64,000 nt of DNA from Paenibacillus mellifer (GCF_023195895.1 NZ_JALPRK010000017.1:46287-110286); one strand, 5' to 3'. Shown: positions 47,076-56,190, numbered from the stretch's first letter. Notes: generated from the sequence alone by a model not told the origin. Program-made: numbers and translations.

Positions 47076-47873
47076 ATGGGACAAGCTATCGTAATAACAT
47101 CCGGCAAGGGCGGGGTCGGTAAAACGACCACTTCTGCCAATATCGGAACGGCGCTTGCGCTGCTGGGGAAAAAAGTCTGCTTGGTCGATACGGACATCGG
47201 TTTGCGAAATCTGGATGTGGTCATGGGACTGGAGAATCGGATCATCTATGATTTGATCGACGTTGCAGAAGGTCGCTGCCGGTTAAATCAAGCGCTGGTC
47301 AAGGACAAGCGGTTCGACGAGCTTTATATGCTTCCGGCGGCGCAAACGAAAGACAAAAATGCGATTTCACCGGAACAGGTCAAGGATATTATTTTGGAGT
47401 TGAAGAAGGAATTCGAGTTCGTTATTATCGACTGCCCGGCCGGGATTGAGCAAGGCTTCAAGAACGCCATTGCCGGTGCGGACCAAGCCATCGTCGTTAC
47501 GACGCCGGAGCATGCCGCGGTGCGAGATGCGGATCGGATTATCGGCCTGCTGGAGAACTCGCATATCGATTCGCCGAAGTTGGTCGTGAACCGGATTAAG
47601 ATCAATATGATGAAATCCGGGGACATGCTGGATATCGAAGGGATTTTGCAAGTGCTGAACATCGACTTGATCGGGATTGTACCGGACGACGAACTGGTCA
47701 TCAAAGCCGCGAACAACGGCGAACCTACGGTGATGAATCCGGAATCTTCGGCGGCGATCGCTTACCGCAACATTGCGCGGCGGATTTTGGGCGACACCGT
47801 GCCGCTCATGCTGCTGGATCAGAAGAAGGGCGTATTTACGCGCTTCAAGAAGTTTTTTGGAATGGGTGGATAA
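47076..47873 (+). CDS. minD: Septum site-determining protein MinD
   Basis: A 265-residue ParA/MinD-type ATPase that recruits MinC to the membrane. The deviant Walker A is GKGGVGKTT (about 10-18) with the signature lysine, and there is a DTDIGLRNLDVVMGLE block and VIIDCPAGIEQGF (Walker B). The last ~12 residues (FTRFKKFFGMGG) form the amphipathic membrane-targeting helix. Start at ATG 47076 behind AAAGGGGTG. Confidence 0.98.
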   Translation: MGQAIVITSGKGGVGKTTTSANIGTALALLGKKVCLVDTDIGLRNLDVVMGLENRIIYDLIDVAEGRCRLNQALVKDKRFDELYMLPAAQTKDKNAISPEQVKDIILELKKEFEFVIIDCPAGIEQGFKNAIAGADQAIVVTTPEHAAVRDADRIIGLLENSHIDSPKLVVNRIKINMMKSGDMLDIEGILQVLNIDLIGIVPDDELVIKAANNGEPTVMNPESSAAIAYRNIARRILGDTVPLMLLDQKKGVFTRFKKFFGMGG

Positions 47874-47876
47874 TCG

Positions 47877-49022
47877 TTGTTCTTTAAAATTAGAAAAGTG
47901 GACTGGCTCATGGTGGGGATACTCGCTTTGTTCATGCTTTTCAGTACCCTCCTGGTGCGCAGTGCCATTGCTCCTTATGAAACGGAGTTCCAGGGTTACG
48001 ATGTAAAGACGATTATTTTTTACTTGCTGGGATTTGTTGTCGTGTTCGGCATGGCTTTGGTCGATTATCGTACGCTGCTTCGCTACAGCTGGTTTGTTTA
48101 CGGAGCGGGCTGCATGCTGCTGGTGATGGTCTACCTGTTTGCACCGGAAATCAACGGGGCGCGCAGCTGGTTCCGGATCGGAGGCTTGCAGTTTCAGCCA
48201 GCCGAGCTGGTGAAGGTTATTCTGATCCTAACTTCGGGGTATCTATTAGGCAAAAAAATGGGGCAACCGCTTCAATTCCGGCGCGACATCATTCCGATCA
48301 CGCTGGTGACGCTGCTGCCGTTTGTCTTGGTGCTGATTCAGCCGGACTTGGGGAATGCCATCATTTATCTGGTCGTGCTGGTAGGAATGCTTTGGATCGG
48401 CAATGCCAGATACAGTCATGTTTTGATCGCATTGACGGCCGCCGTGGCGGCATTGATCTTGTTCGTCACGTTGTTTAACGCCTACAACACGCAGATTCAG
48501 GACTATTTGGAGAAGCATCAGAAGCTCCACTGGTACCAACGGATCAATACGTTCATTAACCCGGATCAAGCGTCGAGTGATGACAGACACCAATCGAACT
48601 ACGCCAAGATCGCCATCGGCTCCGGGGGACTACTCGGCGACGGTTACATGAAAGGCGACTTGAAGAACAAGAAGTTCGTTCCGTATCCGTATTCGGACTC
48701 GATCTTTGTTGTCGTTGGCGAGGAGTTTGGGTTCATCGGGGCTTCGGTGCTGCTGTTGCTCTACTTCTTATTCATCTACAGGATGATCTTAATCGCCCTG
48801 CATTGTATCGATAAACGGGGAGCTTACATCATCGTTGGAATCGTGGCGATGTTCCTGTTTCAGATTTTCGAGAATGTGGGGATGATGATCGGCCTGATGC
48901 CGATCACCGGCATTACGTTGCCGTTTATCAGCTACGGGGGAACCTCGCTCTTAATCAATATGTTATGTATCGGACTGGTGTTCAGCATTAAGCTGCATCA
49001 AGAGAAATATAAGGTGGAATAG
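47877..49022 (+). CDS. rodA: Rod shape-determining peptidoglycan polymerase RodA (SEDS family)
   Basis: A 381-residue SEDS glycosyltransferase with about ten membrane segments that polymerises glycan strands in the elongation complex. Family blocks are NGARSWFRIGGLQFQPAELVK split as ARSWFRI and QPAELVK, VLIQPDLGNA, the loop after YQRINTFINPDQ, and the C-terminal GLMPITGITLPFISYGGTS region. TTG 47877 is the start, 3 bases after the minD stop, with GGGTGGA as SD. Placed at the end of the mre-min operon it joins shape and division control in one transcript. Confidence 0.94.
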   Translation: MFFKIRKVDWLMVGILALFMLFSTLLVRSAIAPYETEFQGYDVKTIIFYLLGFVVVFGMALVDYRTLLRYSWFVYGAGCMLLVMVYLFAPEINGARSWFRIGGLQFQPAELVKVILILTSGYLLGKKMGQPLQFRRDIIPITLVTLLPFVLVLIQPDLGNAIIYLVVLVGMLWIGNARYSHVLIALTAAVAALILFVTLFNAYNTQIQDYLEKHQKLHWYQRINTFINPDQASSDDRHQSNYAKIAIGSGGLLGDGYMKGDLKNKKFVPYPYSDSIFVVVGEEFGFIGASVLLLLYFLFIYRMILIALHCIDKRGAYIIVGIVAMFLFQIFENVGMMIGLMPITGITLPFISYGGTSLLINMLCIGLVFSIKLHQEKYKVE

Positions 49023-49024
49023 AC

Positions 49025-49054
49025 AAACCGGTGCCAAGGGGCATCGGTTTTTTT
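49025..49054 (+). terminator. Intrinsic terminator after rodA
   Basis: An 11-bp stem (49025-49035 with 49040-49050, one mismatch or wobble) and T7. Confidence 0.85.
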
Positions 49055-49089
49055 GCGTAGACGGTGGGTGTAGCGGGCTATCCGGGTGT

Positions 49090-49118
49090 TCATATTCCTT
49101 CATAGCGGTTCATAAGTA
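49090..49118 (+). promoter_or_regulatory. Candidate SigE promoter of spoIVFA-spoIVFB
   Basis: TCATATT (49090-49096) fits the SigE -35 pattern, 14 bp then CATAAGTA (49111-49118), a partial -10 match. SpoIVF genes are SigE-dependent in B. subtilis. Confidence 0.5.
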
Positions 49119-49167
49119 TAAGTACAGGCCAAGGACAAACTGTGCATTGGACCGGAGGGATGAGAGC

Positions 49168-50079
49168 ATGGACGTGAAATCAAATGTCAAGAAACGGAGA
49201 GCGGAGCGGATTCGCCAACTGACGCTGGAAGATGCCACAGGTCCGTTGCCGCCGGAACGGGGGTGGGAAACGGCACCCGGACAGGCTGCGGTCCCGCGGC
49301 GGGAACATGCTCAGCCAAAGGCGAAGGTAGAGAGTACGGATATCGCCGGTTCCGATCCCGATCCCGAACTGTTATGGAAACGAGGGCAAGGCCGCTGGCA
49401 GGATCCCTACGGGAGCGCCTACGGAAGTCGGAACGAGGAACCTATCGTTCCCGGGCCGGGGAAACGGTCTACATTTTGGTCTGCAATGTTCGTCCGATTG
49501 GTAATCAGCGCGCTTCTGTTTGCGGCAATCTGGGGCATGAACCGATACGAGCCGTCCTGGTCGACGCCGGTCCGAACGTTTATTGCCAAGTCGCTTACGG
49601 TGGAGATGGATTTTCAAGCGGTCGAAGCCTGGTATACGCGATATTTCGGCGGAGCACCGTCGTTTATTCCAATATTTAAAACCAATGAGGACAGCGGACT
49701 GCGAGTTGGAGCGGCGGCTGGATTCTCGTCACCGATCACTGGCCATTTGGCCAGCCCATTTGCCCTTAGCTTAAAGGGGATCGAAATTATCCCTGACACC
49801 GGCAGTTCGCAGGTGAAAACGATTGAGACCGGTCGGGTGCTCCGCGTTGCCCGGGATGCCGTTACCGGTCAGACGGTGACGGTGCAGCATGCCGGCGGTT
49901 ACCTCTCTGTGTACGGACATTTGGAGCAGATCTCCGTCGAGAAAGGGGACTGGCTGGAAGGGGGCGATGTTCTGGGCAGTCTTCCTCCGCGAACGCAATC
50001 CCCATTACCAACGCTTTATTTTGCAATCCAAAAAGATGACCGGTATATCGATCCGGCGGATGTGATTCCGTTTGATTAA
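49168..50079 (+). CDS. spoIVFA: Stage IV sporulation protein FA (SpoIVFA-like, LytM-type)
   Basis: A 303-residue membrane protein: a charged N-terminal ~105 residues, one membrane segment at about 108-128 (MFVRLVISALLFAAIWGM), then an external M23/LytM-like domain (SPITGHLASPFA ... VTVQHAGGYLSVYGHLEQISV) that lacks a full zinc-ligand set. In B. subtilis it holds SpoIVFB inactive with BofA and is itself cleaved by SpoIVB and CtpB. Start at ATG 49168 behind GGAGGGATGAG. Its stop overlaps the spoIVFB start. Confidence 0.88.
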   Translation: MDVKSNVKKRRAERIRQLTLEDATGPLPPERGWETAPGQAAVPRREHAQPKAKVESTDIAGSDPDPELLWKRGQGRWQDPYGSAYGSRNEEPIVPGPGKRSTFWSAMFVRLVISALLFAAIWGMNRYEPSWSTPVRTFIAKSLTVEMDFQAVEAWYTRYFGGAPSFIPIFKTNEDSGLRVGAAAGFSSPITGHLASPFALSLKGIEIIPDTGSSQVKTIETGRVLRVARDAVTGQTVTVQHAGGYLSVYGHLEQISVEKGDWLEGGDVLGSLPPRTQSPLPTLYFAIQKDDRYIDPADVIPFD

Positions 50080-50929
50080 ATGGCGAGGCATCGCGTTTTC
50101 TTTTCATCCTTTGTTCGTCATCATTATGCTTACGTCGGTGCTAACAGGTCATTTTCTAGAGTTGCTTGCATTATTCGCGATCGTGTTCGTTCATGAGATG
50201 GGCCACGTGTTCGCGGCCCGCATGTATGGGATTAAAGTATTGACCGTTCAAATGCTTCCGTTTGGGGGCGTGGCGGTTATGGAGGATGCAGGCGATATGA
50301 CGGCCGGACGGGAGATTGCCATCGCCTTGGCGGGACCGCTCCAGAACGTCCTGCTGATCGGCGCCTCCCTGTTGCTGCATGTTGCCGGTATGTGGGACGG
50401 GCCCTTTTTGGACTATTTTATCCAAAGTAATCTGCTTATTGCCCTATTTAACCTGTTACCCATCTTGCCGTTGGACGGCGGGAAAGTCTCGCAGGCATTG
50501 TGCAGCTTGACGATGCCTTATTATGCCACATTGATTTGGTCCTACCGCATCAGCCTGCTGTTCAGCGCCTTGCTGCTGGTGTATTCCTTCTTGCCGTTGC
50601 TGCTAGGACTCGGGGGAATGCAGTTGAATCTTCTGCTGATCGGCTTTTTTCTGCTATATTCCAATCTGACGGATTATCGAAACATTCCTTATCGTTTCTT
50701 GCGTTTTCTGGTAAACCGGGATCGCAGCTTCGCAAGACATCTGTTGACCGGGTCTTTGGCTCAGCCAATCGTTGCCGATAAGACGAAACCTTTGGATCAT
50801 ATTTTGCGTCTATTTAAAAGAGAAAAATACCATTTTATTTATGTGATGAACCACCAAGGGAACATCGTAGCGGTCGTGCCGGAACAGCGAGTGATTTCCT
50901 CTTTCTTACAGGGGGGTTCCGGGGCTTGA
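50072..50929 (+). CDS. spoIVFB: Stage IV sporulation intramembrane metalloprotease SpoIVFB
   Basis: A 285-residue site-2-type protease that cleaves pro-SigK in the mother cell. Zinc motif HEMGH is at 41-45 and the third ligand, Asp135, is in LPILPLDGGK. There are about six membrane segments, and a C-terminal CBS-like domain (after ~225; TKPLDHILRLFKREKYHFIYV) that senses ATP in B. subtilis. TTG 50072 overlaps the end of spoIVFA by 8 bases, so the pair is coupled. Confidence 0.94.
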   Translation: MIKWRGIAFSFHPLFVIIMLTSVLTGHFLELLALFAIVFVHEMGHVFAARMYGIKVLTVQMLPFGGVAVMEDAGDMTAGREIAIALAGPLQNVLLIGASLLLHVAGMWDGPFLDYFIQSNLLIALFNLLPILPLDGGKVSQALCSLTMPYYATLIWSYRISLLFSALLLVYSFLPLLLGLGGMQLNLLLIGFFLLYSNLTDYRNIPYRFLRFLVNRDRSFARHLLTGSLAQPIVADKTKPLDHILRLFKREKYHFIYVMNHQGNIVAVVPEQRVISSFLQGGSGA

Positions 50930-50942
50930 AGCACGAAAGTCG

Positions 50943-50951
50943 TGATATAAT
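50943..50951 (+). promoter_or_regulatory. Extended -10 promoter of the RNase E/G gene
   Basis: TG-A-TATAAT at 50943-50951; the best -35 (TTGAAG, 50926) is only 14 bp away, so the extended -10 probably carries the recognition. Confidence 0.5.
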
Positions 50952-51020
50952 GAAACAGGCATGTTACTTGATAAGGCGAGTTCATGATCCATGGATGACG
51001 AACGTATGAAGGGTGAAATC

Positions 51021-52208
51021 ATGAAAAGGATGATGGTTCACTGCGGACCCGGCTCTACCGAGATCGCGCTTCTGGAAAACGGCAAACTGGTGGAGTATGC
51101 GGCAGAGCGTTCTCAGCATAGAGGACTGGTTGGCAGTTTCATTAAAGGCAAGGTGGTTAATGTCATTCCGGGCATGCAGGCCGCTTTTGTAGATATCGGT
51201 CAGAAAAAGAATGCGTTTCTTTATATCGACGACGTGCTGCATCCCCATTTGGAGAAGCAGCCGAAGCAGAAGCCGTCGATTGCGCTGCTGCTGAAGCCAG
51301 GCCAAGAGCTGGTTGTTCAGGTTGTAAAGGAAGCGATCGGCAATAAAGGGGCGCGGGTAACAACTCATTATTCCTTGCCGGGACGCTGGATTGTTTATAT
51401 GCCGACGTCCGGTTATGTTGCCGTTTCTAAAAAAATCGGGCGCGAAGAGGAGAGATACCGTCTTAAGATGCTCGGTGAGGAGCTGCGTGAGGAAGAGGAA
51501 GGGCTGATCTTGCGAACGGTTGCCGATGAAGAAGACGGTGAAGCGATCGGAGATGACCTCGCTCAGCTACGCAAGCAGTGGGCCGCCATCCTGGAGAAGG
51601 CGAAGCACGCTGCGGCGCCGGTCGTGTTGCACCAGGATTTAAGTATGATCCAACGTCTAATGCGGGACGTGTACAGCCCGGAAACGGACGAGCTGATCAT
51701 GGATTGTCCGGAGCAGGCGGAGGAGGCGCTTGCCTTCCTGCAGGCGATGCTGCCGGGGGAGACACCGCGCGTCATCGTGCATGAAGGTGCAACGCCATTA
51801 TTTGATCATTATGAGGTGAAGCCGCAGTTGGAGAAGGATTTTCAGCGGAAAATCTGGCTGCCTGGGGGCGGTTATCTGGTATGGGATACGACAGAGGCAT
51901 TGACCGTTATCGACGTCAATACCGGTAAATTTACAGGGGGCGACAGCCTGGAAGACACGGTATTCCGTACGAATCTGGAAGCCGCTCAGGAAATGGCTCG
52001 GCTGATTCGGCTGCGGGACACCGGCGGAATTATCATTGTCGATTTTATCGATATGGACAGCGACGAGCATCGCTCAGACGTTTGTGAGCGACTGGAGCAA
52101 GCGATGTCCGGCGACCGGACGCAGCATCATATCTTGGGCTGGACGAAGCTTGGTTTGCTGGAAATGACGCGGAAAAGAATGAGAGAAGAGAATACGGTAA
52201 TCAGTTGA
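51021..52208 (+). CDS. rng: Ribonuclease E/G family protein, short form
   Basis: A 395-residue endoribonuclease of the RNase E/G family. An S1 RNA-binding domain at about 30-115 (FIKGKVVNVIPGMQAAFVDIG) is followed by the RNase H-like and DNase I-like catalytic parts, with the magnesium aspartates in LTVIDVNTGKFTGGDS and GGIIIVDFIDMD. It ends directly after LEMTRKRMREE, so the Cys-x-x-Cys zinc link and small tetramer domain of E. coli RNase G are absent. Start at ATG 51021 behind AAGGGTGA; upstream in-frame ATGs (50991, 51006) are possible. It precedes rplU. Confidence 0.9.
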   Translation: MKRMMVHCGPGSTEIALLENGKLVEYAAERSQHRGLVGSFIKGKVVNVIPGMQAAFVDIGQKKNAFLYIDDVLHPHLEKQPKQKPSIALLLKPGQELVVQVVKEAIGNKGARVTTHYSLPGRWIVYMPTSGYVAVSKKIGREEERYRLKMLGEELREEEEGLILRTVADEEDGEAIGDDLAQLRKQWAAILEKAKHAAAPVVLHQDLSMIQRLMRDVYSPETDELIMDCPEQAEEALAFLQAMLPGETPRVIVHEGATPLFDHYEVKPQLEKDFQRKIWLPGGGYLVWDTTEALTVIDVNTGKFTGGDSLEDTVFRTNLEAAQEMARLIRLRDTGGIIIVDFIDMDSDEHRSDVCERLEQAMSGDRTQHHILGWTKLGLLEMTRKRMREENTVIS

Positions 52209-52233
52209 TTTTTTGCGAGGCCCATGATAGTAT
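52205..52233 (+). promoter_or_regulatory. Promoter of rplU-prp-rpmA
   Basis: TTGATT (52205-52210), 17-bp spacer, TAGTAT (52228-52233). It overlaps the stop of the RNase gene. Confidence 0.45.
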
Positions 52234-52239
52234 ATTAGG

Positions 52240-52364
52240 GTATGTGTCATAAGTCAGCTTGTGCACATGCTGCAACCGCTCCGATCGGGTTACAAGTCCG
52301 CTGGACCTTGGGGTCTATCGGCACCTGAATCAGGCGAGTCTGAGACATGAGGAGGTGCAAGCAA
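52240..52364 (+). promoter_or_regulatory. L21 leader (ribosomal protein leader of rplU)
   Basis: The 125-base leader contains the pattern CTCCGAT ... AAGTCCGCTGGACCTTGGGG ... ATCGGCACC, with CCGAT/ATCGG as the closing stem and GTCC-GCT-GGAC inside. This looks like the L21 leader motif of Firmicutes, thought to control rplU by its product. No alignment was run. Confidence 0.7.
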
Positions 52365-52676
52365 ATGTACGCAATTATCGAAACTGGCGGTAAACAATAC
52401 CGTGTTCAAGAAGGCGATGTACTTTACATCGAGAAATTGAACGCTGAAGACGGTGCAAGCGTAACGTTCGACCGTGTGTTGGCAGTATCCAAAGGCGAAG
52501 GTTTGGTAACGGGAGCTCCATTGGTTTCCGGTGCTAGTGTAACGGCGAAAGTCGAGAAACACGGCAAAGGCCAAAAAGTGATCGTTTACAAATACAAGCC
52601 GAAGAAGAACTACCACAAGAAGCAAGGTCATCGTCAACCTTACACGAAAGTAACCATCGAGAAAATCCAAGCGTAA
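52365..52676 (+). CDS. rplU: 50S ribosomal protein L21
   Basis: A 103-residue ribosomal protein binding 23S rRNA. The N-terminus [18 protein letters not shown] and the C-terminal [18 protein letters not shown] block are diagnostic. Start at ATG 52365 behind GAGGAGGTG. It is the first gene of rplU-prp-rpmA, the standard Firmicutes arrangement. Confidence 0.98.
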   Translation: MYAIIETGGKQYRVQEGDVLYIEKLNAEDGASVTFDRVLAVSKGEGLVTGAPLVSGASVTAKVEKHGKGQKVIVYKYKPKKNYHKKQGHRQPYTKVTIEKIQA

Positions 52677-52690
52677 GAAGGTGCGATAAT

Positions 52691-53023
52691 TTGATTATCG
52701 TCTCCATATTGCGCCGTAACGATAACGGCATCGCAGGCTTTGAGGTGGAAGGCCATGCCGGCTACGCCAAGGCTGGGGAGGACATCGTTTGCGCGGGCGT
52801 TTCGGCCGTGACCGTTGGTACGGTCAATTCGATCGAAGCGTTGACGGGCATCGTAATGGACTCCAGGATGAAGAACGGCTTTCTTAGCGCGAATCTTCCT
52901 AATGCGGCCCAGACGGAAGCCGGAGAACAAGCGCAATTGCTGCTTGCCTCGCTTGTCGTTATGCTGAAGAGTATCGAAGAATCATACGGGAAGTATATTC
53001 AGATACAGGACGTCATTATTTGA
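52691..53023 (+). CDS. prp: Ribosomal-processing cysteine protease Prp
   Basis: A 110-residue protease (YsxB family) that removes the N-terminal extension of ribosomal protein L27. The catalytic pair is His22 (VEGHAGYA) and Cys34 (DIVCAGVSA), the positions known in Staphylococcus aureus Prp. TTG 52691 is the start, after AAGAAGGTG. It lies between rplU and its substrate gene rpmA, which has the matching cleavage motif. Confidence 0.95.
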   Translation: MIIVSILRRNDNGIAGFEVEGHAGYAKAGEDIVCAGVSAVTVGTVNSIEALTGIVMDSRMKNGFLSANLPNAAQTEAGEQAQLLLASLVVMLKSIEESYGKYIQIQDVII

Positions 53024-53041
53024 AGAAGGAGGTAGACTACA

Positions 53042-53353
53042 ATGTTGAAATTGGATCTCCAGTTATTCGCTTCCAAGAAGGGCGTAGGCTCCACGAAGAA
53101 CGGACGCGACAGCATCGCGAAACGCCTTGGCGTGAAACGTGCTGACGGTCAAGTCGTAACGGGCGGAAGCATTCTCGTTCGTCAACGCGGAACGAAGATT
53201 CACCCAGGTACGAACGTAGGCATCGGTTCGGACGATACGCTGTTTGCTAAAGTTGACGGCGTTGTGAAATTCGAACGTTGGGGTCGCGATCGCAAAAAAG
53301 TGAGCGTCTACCCTGTGGAAACCGCTCCTGTAGCGGCTACAGTCGAAGCTTAA
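53042..53353 (+). CDS. rpmA: 50S ribosomal protein L27, with Prp-cleaved N-terminal extension
   Basis: A 103-residue ribosomal protein near the peptidyl-transferase centre. The N-terminus [14 protein letters not shown] is the Firmicutes extension cut by Prp after the phenylalanine, exposing ASKKG. The core block [32 protein letters not shown] and [10 protein letters not shown] follows. Start at ATG 53042 behind AGAAGGAGG. Confidence 0.98.
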   Translation: MLKLDLQLFASKKGVGSTKNGRDSIAKRLGVKRADGQVVTGGSILVRQRGTKIHPGTNVGIGSDDTLFAKVDGVVKFERWGRDRKKVSVYPVETAPVAATVEA

Positions 53354-53368
53354 GAGCTTATAAGCAAG

Positions 53369-53406
53369 AGCCCTGGCACGTTGGTGTCAGGGCTTATCTT
53401 TTTTTA
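53369..53406 (+). terminator. Intrinsic terminator after rpmA
   Basis: An 11-bp stem (53369-53379 with 53384-53394, one G-T pair), 4-nt loop, T7 a few bases on. Confidence 0.85.
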
Positions 53407-53508
53407 CATACATAACGAGAGCGAACTTGATTTAGGTGTGTTATACTGGGTAGTGATGCCAGGGTGGGAATTTGGTTCCACCCAATTTGTTAGAGGAACG
53501 GGGAAAAT

Positions 53509-54273
53509 ATGAAACATCGGTTCATGGTGAGGGCAATGTTCGTGCTGCTTGCGGCCGTTAGCCTGACACTTGCTTATTTCCTGAAATCGCCGATCGGACA
53601 AGTTCTCTTGTGCGGGGCTCTTTTCGTGTTGTTTTGGGTGTATGTTCGGCATCTACGGAAGACGGCCGAAACCGAGCGGAAGCATTTGTTGGAGTCGATC
53701 CAAAGAACCGCCTCCGCTACCTTAGGTCATCATCGTCATGATTGGATGAACGATCTGCAGATTTTGTACGGATATATCCAGCTTCGGAAAATTGATAAAC
53801 TGGCCGATTGCGTGGAAAGAATAAAAGGACGAATGGCCGTGGAGAGCAAAATCGCAAGGCTCGGGATTCCGGCTCTGGTCTTCTATTTACAATCATTCCG
53901 CGAGGTGAACGGTTCGGTTCAACTCGAGATTGACATTGAGGACGAGCTGCAATTGGACGGCTTGCTTACTGTCGAGGAATCGGAAGAACTGACGGAAGCC
54001 ATCGTGGAAACGGTCCGTGTATTTCAGTTTAACGGGCGTTCTTCGTGGGGCGAGACGTTGCAACTGAAAATGTCGATGTACCGCGAAGACCGCGATGTGG
54101 TGGTTCGATTTGATCAGACCGGTTCGACAGCGAATCCAGAGGCGCTTGCTCGCCATATCGATGAAGGGATTTCGGGGATGCGAGTACGGACTGACCGGGG
54201 TGATGCGGCGAACGGTTCGCTGCGGCTTCGGGTGCTTTGCGGAAAAATAAACGAGGTGAACGCATGTTTGTAG
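53509..54273 (+). CDS. spo0B: Spo0B-like sporulation phosphotransferase, membrane-anchored form
   Basis: A 254-residue protein of the Spo0B family, which passes phosphate from Spo0F to Spo0A. The phosphorylated histidine is most likely His77 in HHRHDWMND, at the start of the helical hairpin ([16 protein letters not shown]); a degenerate GHKL-like C-terminal domain follows. The N-terminus has two hydrophobic segments (about 8-25 and 30-47), which the cytosolic B. subtilis protein does not have. Start at ATG 53509 after GAGGAACGGGG. It overlaps obg by 10 bases, the usual order spo0B-obg. Confidence 0.85.
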   Translation: MKHRFMVRAMFVLLAAVSLTLAYFLKSPIGQVLLCGALFVLFWVYVRHLRKTAETERKHLLESIQRTASATLGHHRHDWMNDLQILYGYIQLRKIDKLADCVERIKGRMAVESKIARLGIPALVFYLQSFREVNGSVQLEIDIEDELQLDGLLTVEESEELTEAIVETVRVFQFNGRSSWGETLQLKMSMYREDRDVVVRFDQTGSTANPEALARHIDEGISGMRVRTDRGDAANGSLRLRVLCGKINEVNACL

Positions 54274-55577
54274 ATAAAGCGAAAATTTATGTCAAAGGGG
54301 GCGACGGCGGCGATGGGCTCGTGGCCTTTCGCCGGGAGAAATACGTACCCGAGGGCGGTCCAGCCGGTGGCGATGGTGGTAAAGGGGGCGACGTGATCTT
54401 TCGCGTTGACGAGGGCCTCAGAACGTTGATGGATTTTCGCTATCAGCGGCATTTTAAGGCGCAGCGCGGGGAGAAAGGGCGGAACAAAAGTCAGCACGGG
54501 GCGAATGCGGAGAATATGCTTGTTCGGGTTCCCCCGGGAACGGTCGTGATCGATGATGACACCCAAGAAGTACTCGCCGATTTAACACGCCATGGACAAC
54601 AGGTCGTTGTCGCTCGCGGCGGACGCGGCGGACGCGGCAATATCCGGTTCGCCACGCCAAGCAATCCAGCGCCTGAACTCGCAGAGCATGGGGAGGAAGG
54701 CGAGGAGCGCTGGGTCGTACTGGAGCTGAAGGTGATGGCCGACGTCGGGTTGGTTGGATTCCCAAGCGTGGGGAAATCAACGCTCTTGTCGGTCGTATCC
54801 GCAGCCAAGCCGAAGATCGGTGCGTACCATTTTACAACGATTACTCCGAATCTCGGGGTCGTAGAAGTGGGTGACGGGCGCAGCTTCGTGATGGCGGATT
54901 TGCCTGGTTTGATTGAAGGCGCCCATGAAGGCGTTGGACTTGGGCATGAGTTCTTGCGCCACGTAGAGCGAACGCGGTTAATTGTCCATGTCGTTGATAT
55001 GGCCGGTTCGGAAGGCCGCGACCCGTTTGACGATTGGCAGAAGATCAATGATGAGTTGCGTCAATACAACGCGGATTTGGAGAAACGTCCACAGATCGTG
55101 GCCGCAAATAAGATGGATATGCCTGAAGCGGCGGAGCATCTGGAGAGATTCCGCGAGGAAGTCGCGAAGGTACGTGGGGATCTGGAAATCATGCCGATTT
55201 CTTCGCTGACCCGTCAGGGGATCCAAGAGCTGCTGTACCGCGTGTCGGATCTGCTCGATCAAATTCCAGAAGCACCGGCGATCGAGGAAGTCACTGAGCT
55301 TGCGGAGCGTAAAATCTTTAAATTGGATAAAACGGAAGACGAGAGCTTTACCATTCGTCGTGAGAACGAGACGTTTGTTGTGGAAAGCGTGAAAATCGAG
55401 CGAATGATGAAGCGGATGCAGCTGAATTCCCATGACGCGATTCTGAAACTGGCCCGCACGCTGCGGCATATGGGTGTTGATGAAGAGCTGCGCAAACGAG
55501 GCGCTAAGGACGGTACGCTGGTACGTATCGGCGACTTTGAGTTTGAATTCGTCGAAGGCAGCAGCTACTATTATTGA
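54264..55577 (+). CDS. obg: GTPase Obg (CgtA)
   Basis: A 437-residue essential GTPase tied to 50S assembly, stress and sporulation. The glycine-rich Obg fold (1-~158) begins [20 protein letters not shown]. The G domain has G1 GFPSVGKST near 165, G3 [12 protein letters not shown] and G4 NKMD. The C-terminal OCT domain (after ~345) ends with GDFEFEFVE. Start at ATG 54264 behind GAGGTGA (54253-54259), inside the end of spo0B. It is followed by a terminator. Confidence 0.98.
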   Translation: MFVDKAKIYVKGGDGGDGLVAFRREKYVPEGGPAGGDGGKGGDVIFRVDEGLRTLMDFRYQRHFKAQRGEKGRNKSQHGANAENMLVRVPPGTVVIDDDTQEVLADLTRHGQQVVVARGGRGGRGNIRFATPSNPAPELAEHGEEGEERWVVLELKVMADVGLVGFPSVGKSTLLSVVSAAKPKIGAYHFTTITPNLGVVEVGDGRSFVMADLPGLIEGAHEGVGLGHEFLRHVERTRLIVHVVDMAGSEGRDPFDDWQKINDELRQYNADLEKRPQIVAANKMDMPEAAEHLERFREEVAKVRGDLEIMPISSLTRQGIQELLYRVSDLLDQIPEAPAIEEVTELAERKIFKLDKTEDESFTIRRENETFVVESVKIERMMKRMQLNSHDAILKLARTLRHMGVDEELRKRGAKDGTLVRIGDFEFEFVEGSSYYY

Positions 55578-55583
55578 TGAAGA

Positions 55584-55609
55584 AGAGCACCTTTTGGGTG
55601 CTTTTTTTA
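55584..55609 (+). terminator. Intrinsic terminator after obg
   Basis: A 6-bp stem AGCACC/GGTGCT with TTTTG loop, then T7. Confidence 0.8.
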
Positions 55610-55630
55610 TATAAGACGGGATAAAAAGCA

Positions 55631-55659
55631 TTGCCACCGTACTGTATATCCGTTATAAT
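55631..55659 (+). promoter_or_regulatory. Promoter of pheB
   Basis: TTGCCA (55631-55636), 17-bp spacer, perfect TATAAT (55654-55659). Confidence 0.8.
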
Positions 55660-55701
55660 GTCCACTATACGAAAACAAGAGTCTCTAAGGAGAGGACGTT
55701 T

Positions 55702-56139
55702 GTGAAAGAGCATTACTATTTGGTACGTGAAGATATTTTACCTGAAGCAGTGGTCAAGACGTTGCAGGTGAAGCAGCTGCTGGCCTCCGGCGACGCGAAG
55801 ACGGTGCATGAAGCCGTTGCTCAGGTGGGGTTGAGCCGCAGTGCTTTCTACAAATACAAGGATGGCATTCATCAATTAAATCAAATTGAACGGGAAAGCA
55901 TCGTGACGATTTCGTTTGACCTGGAGCATCGGTCGGGAATTTTGTCGAAGGTGCTTGCGTCGATCGCTGGATCCGGCGGTAACGTTCTGACGATAAACCA
56001 AAGTATTCCGCTCCAAGGGAAAGCCAATGTCGTGATCTCCGTGGAAACTTCGCGCTTAACCGAGGAGCTGGATGTAATGCTGAATACGCTGCAAGGCATT
56101 CCGGGAGTAAGAAGAACACAGATCGTTGGGCAAGGATAA
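55702..56139 (+). CDS. pheB: ACT-domain protein PheB
   Basis: A 145-residue UPF0735-type protein with an N-terminal helix-turn-helix-like part (AVAQVGLSRSAFYKYKDGI) and a C-terminal ACT domain (VTISFDLEHRSGILSKVL, NVLTINQSIPLQGKANVVISV) that usually binds an amino acid. The name comes from its linkage to pheA in B. subtilis; the activity is not established. GTG 55702 is the start, behind AAGGAGAGG. It precedes hom-thrC-thrB-pheA. Confidence 0.9.
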   Translation: MKEHYYLVREDILPEAVVKTLQVKQLLASGDAKTVHEAVAQVGLSRSAFYKYKDGIHQLNQIERESIVTISFDLEHRSGILSKVLASIAGSGGNVLTINQSIPLQGKANVVISVETSRLTEELDVMLNTLQGIPGVRRTQIVGQG

Positions 56140-56190
56140 GAGAAGAAGCCATGCGGGAATACCGCAATTGGATAACGGGAGGGGACGGCT

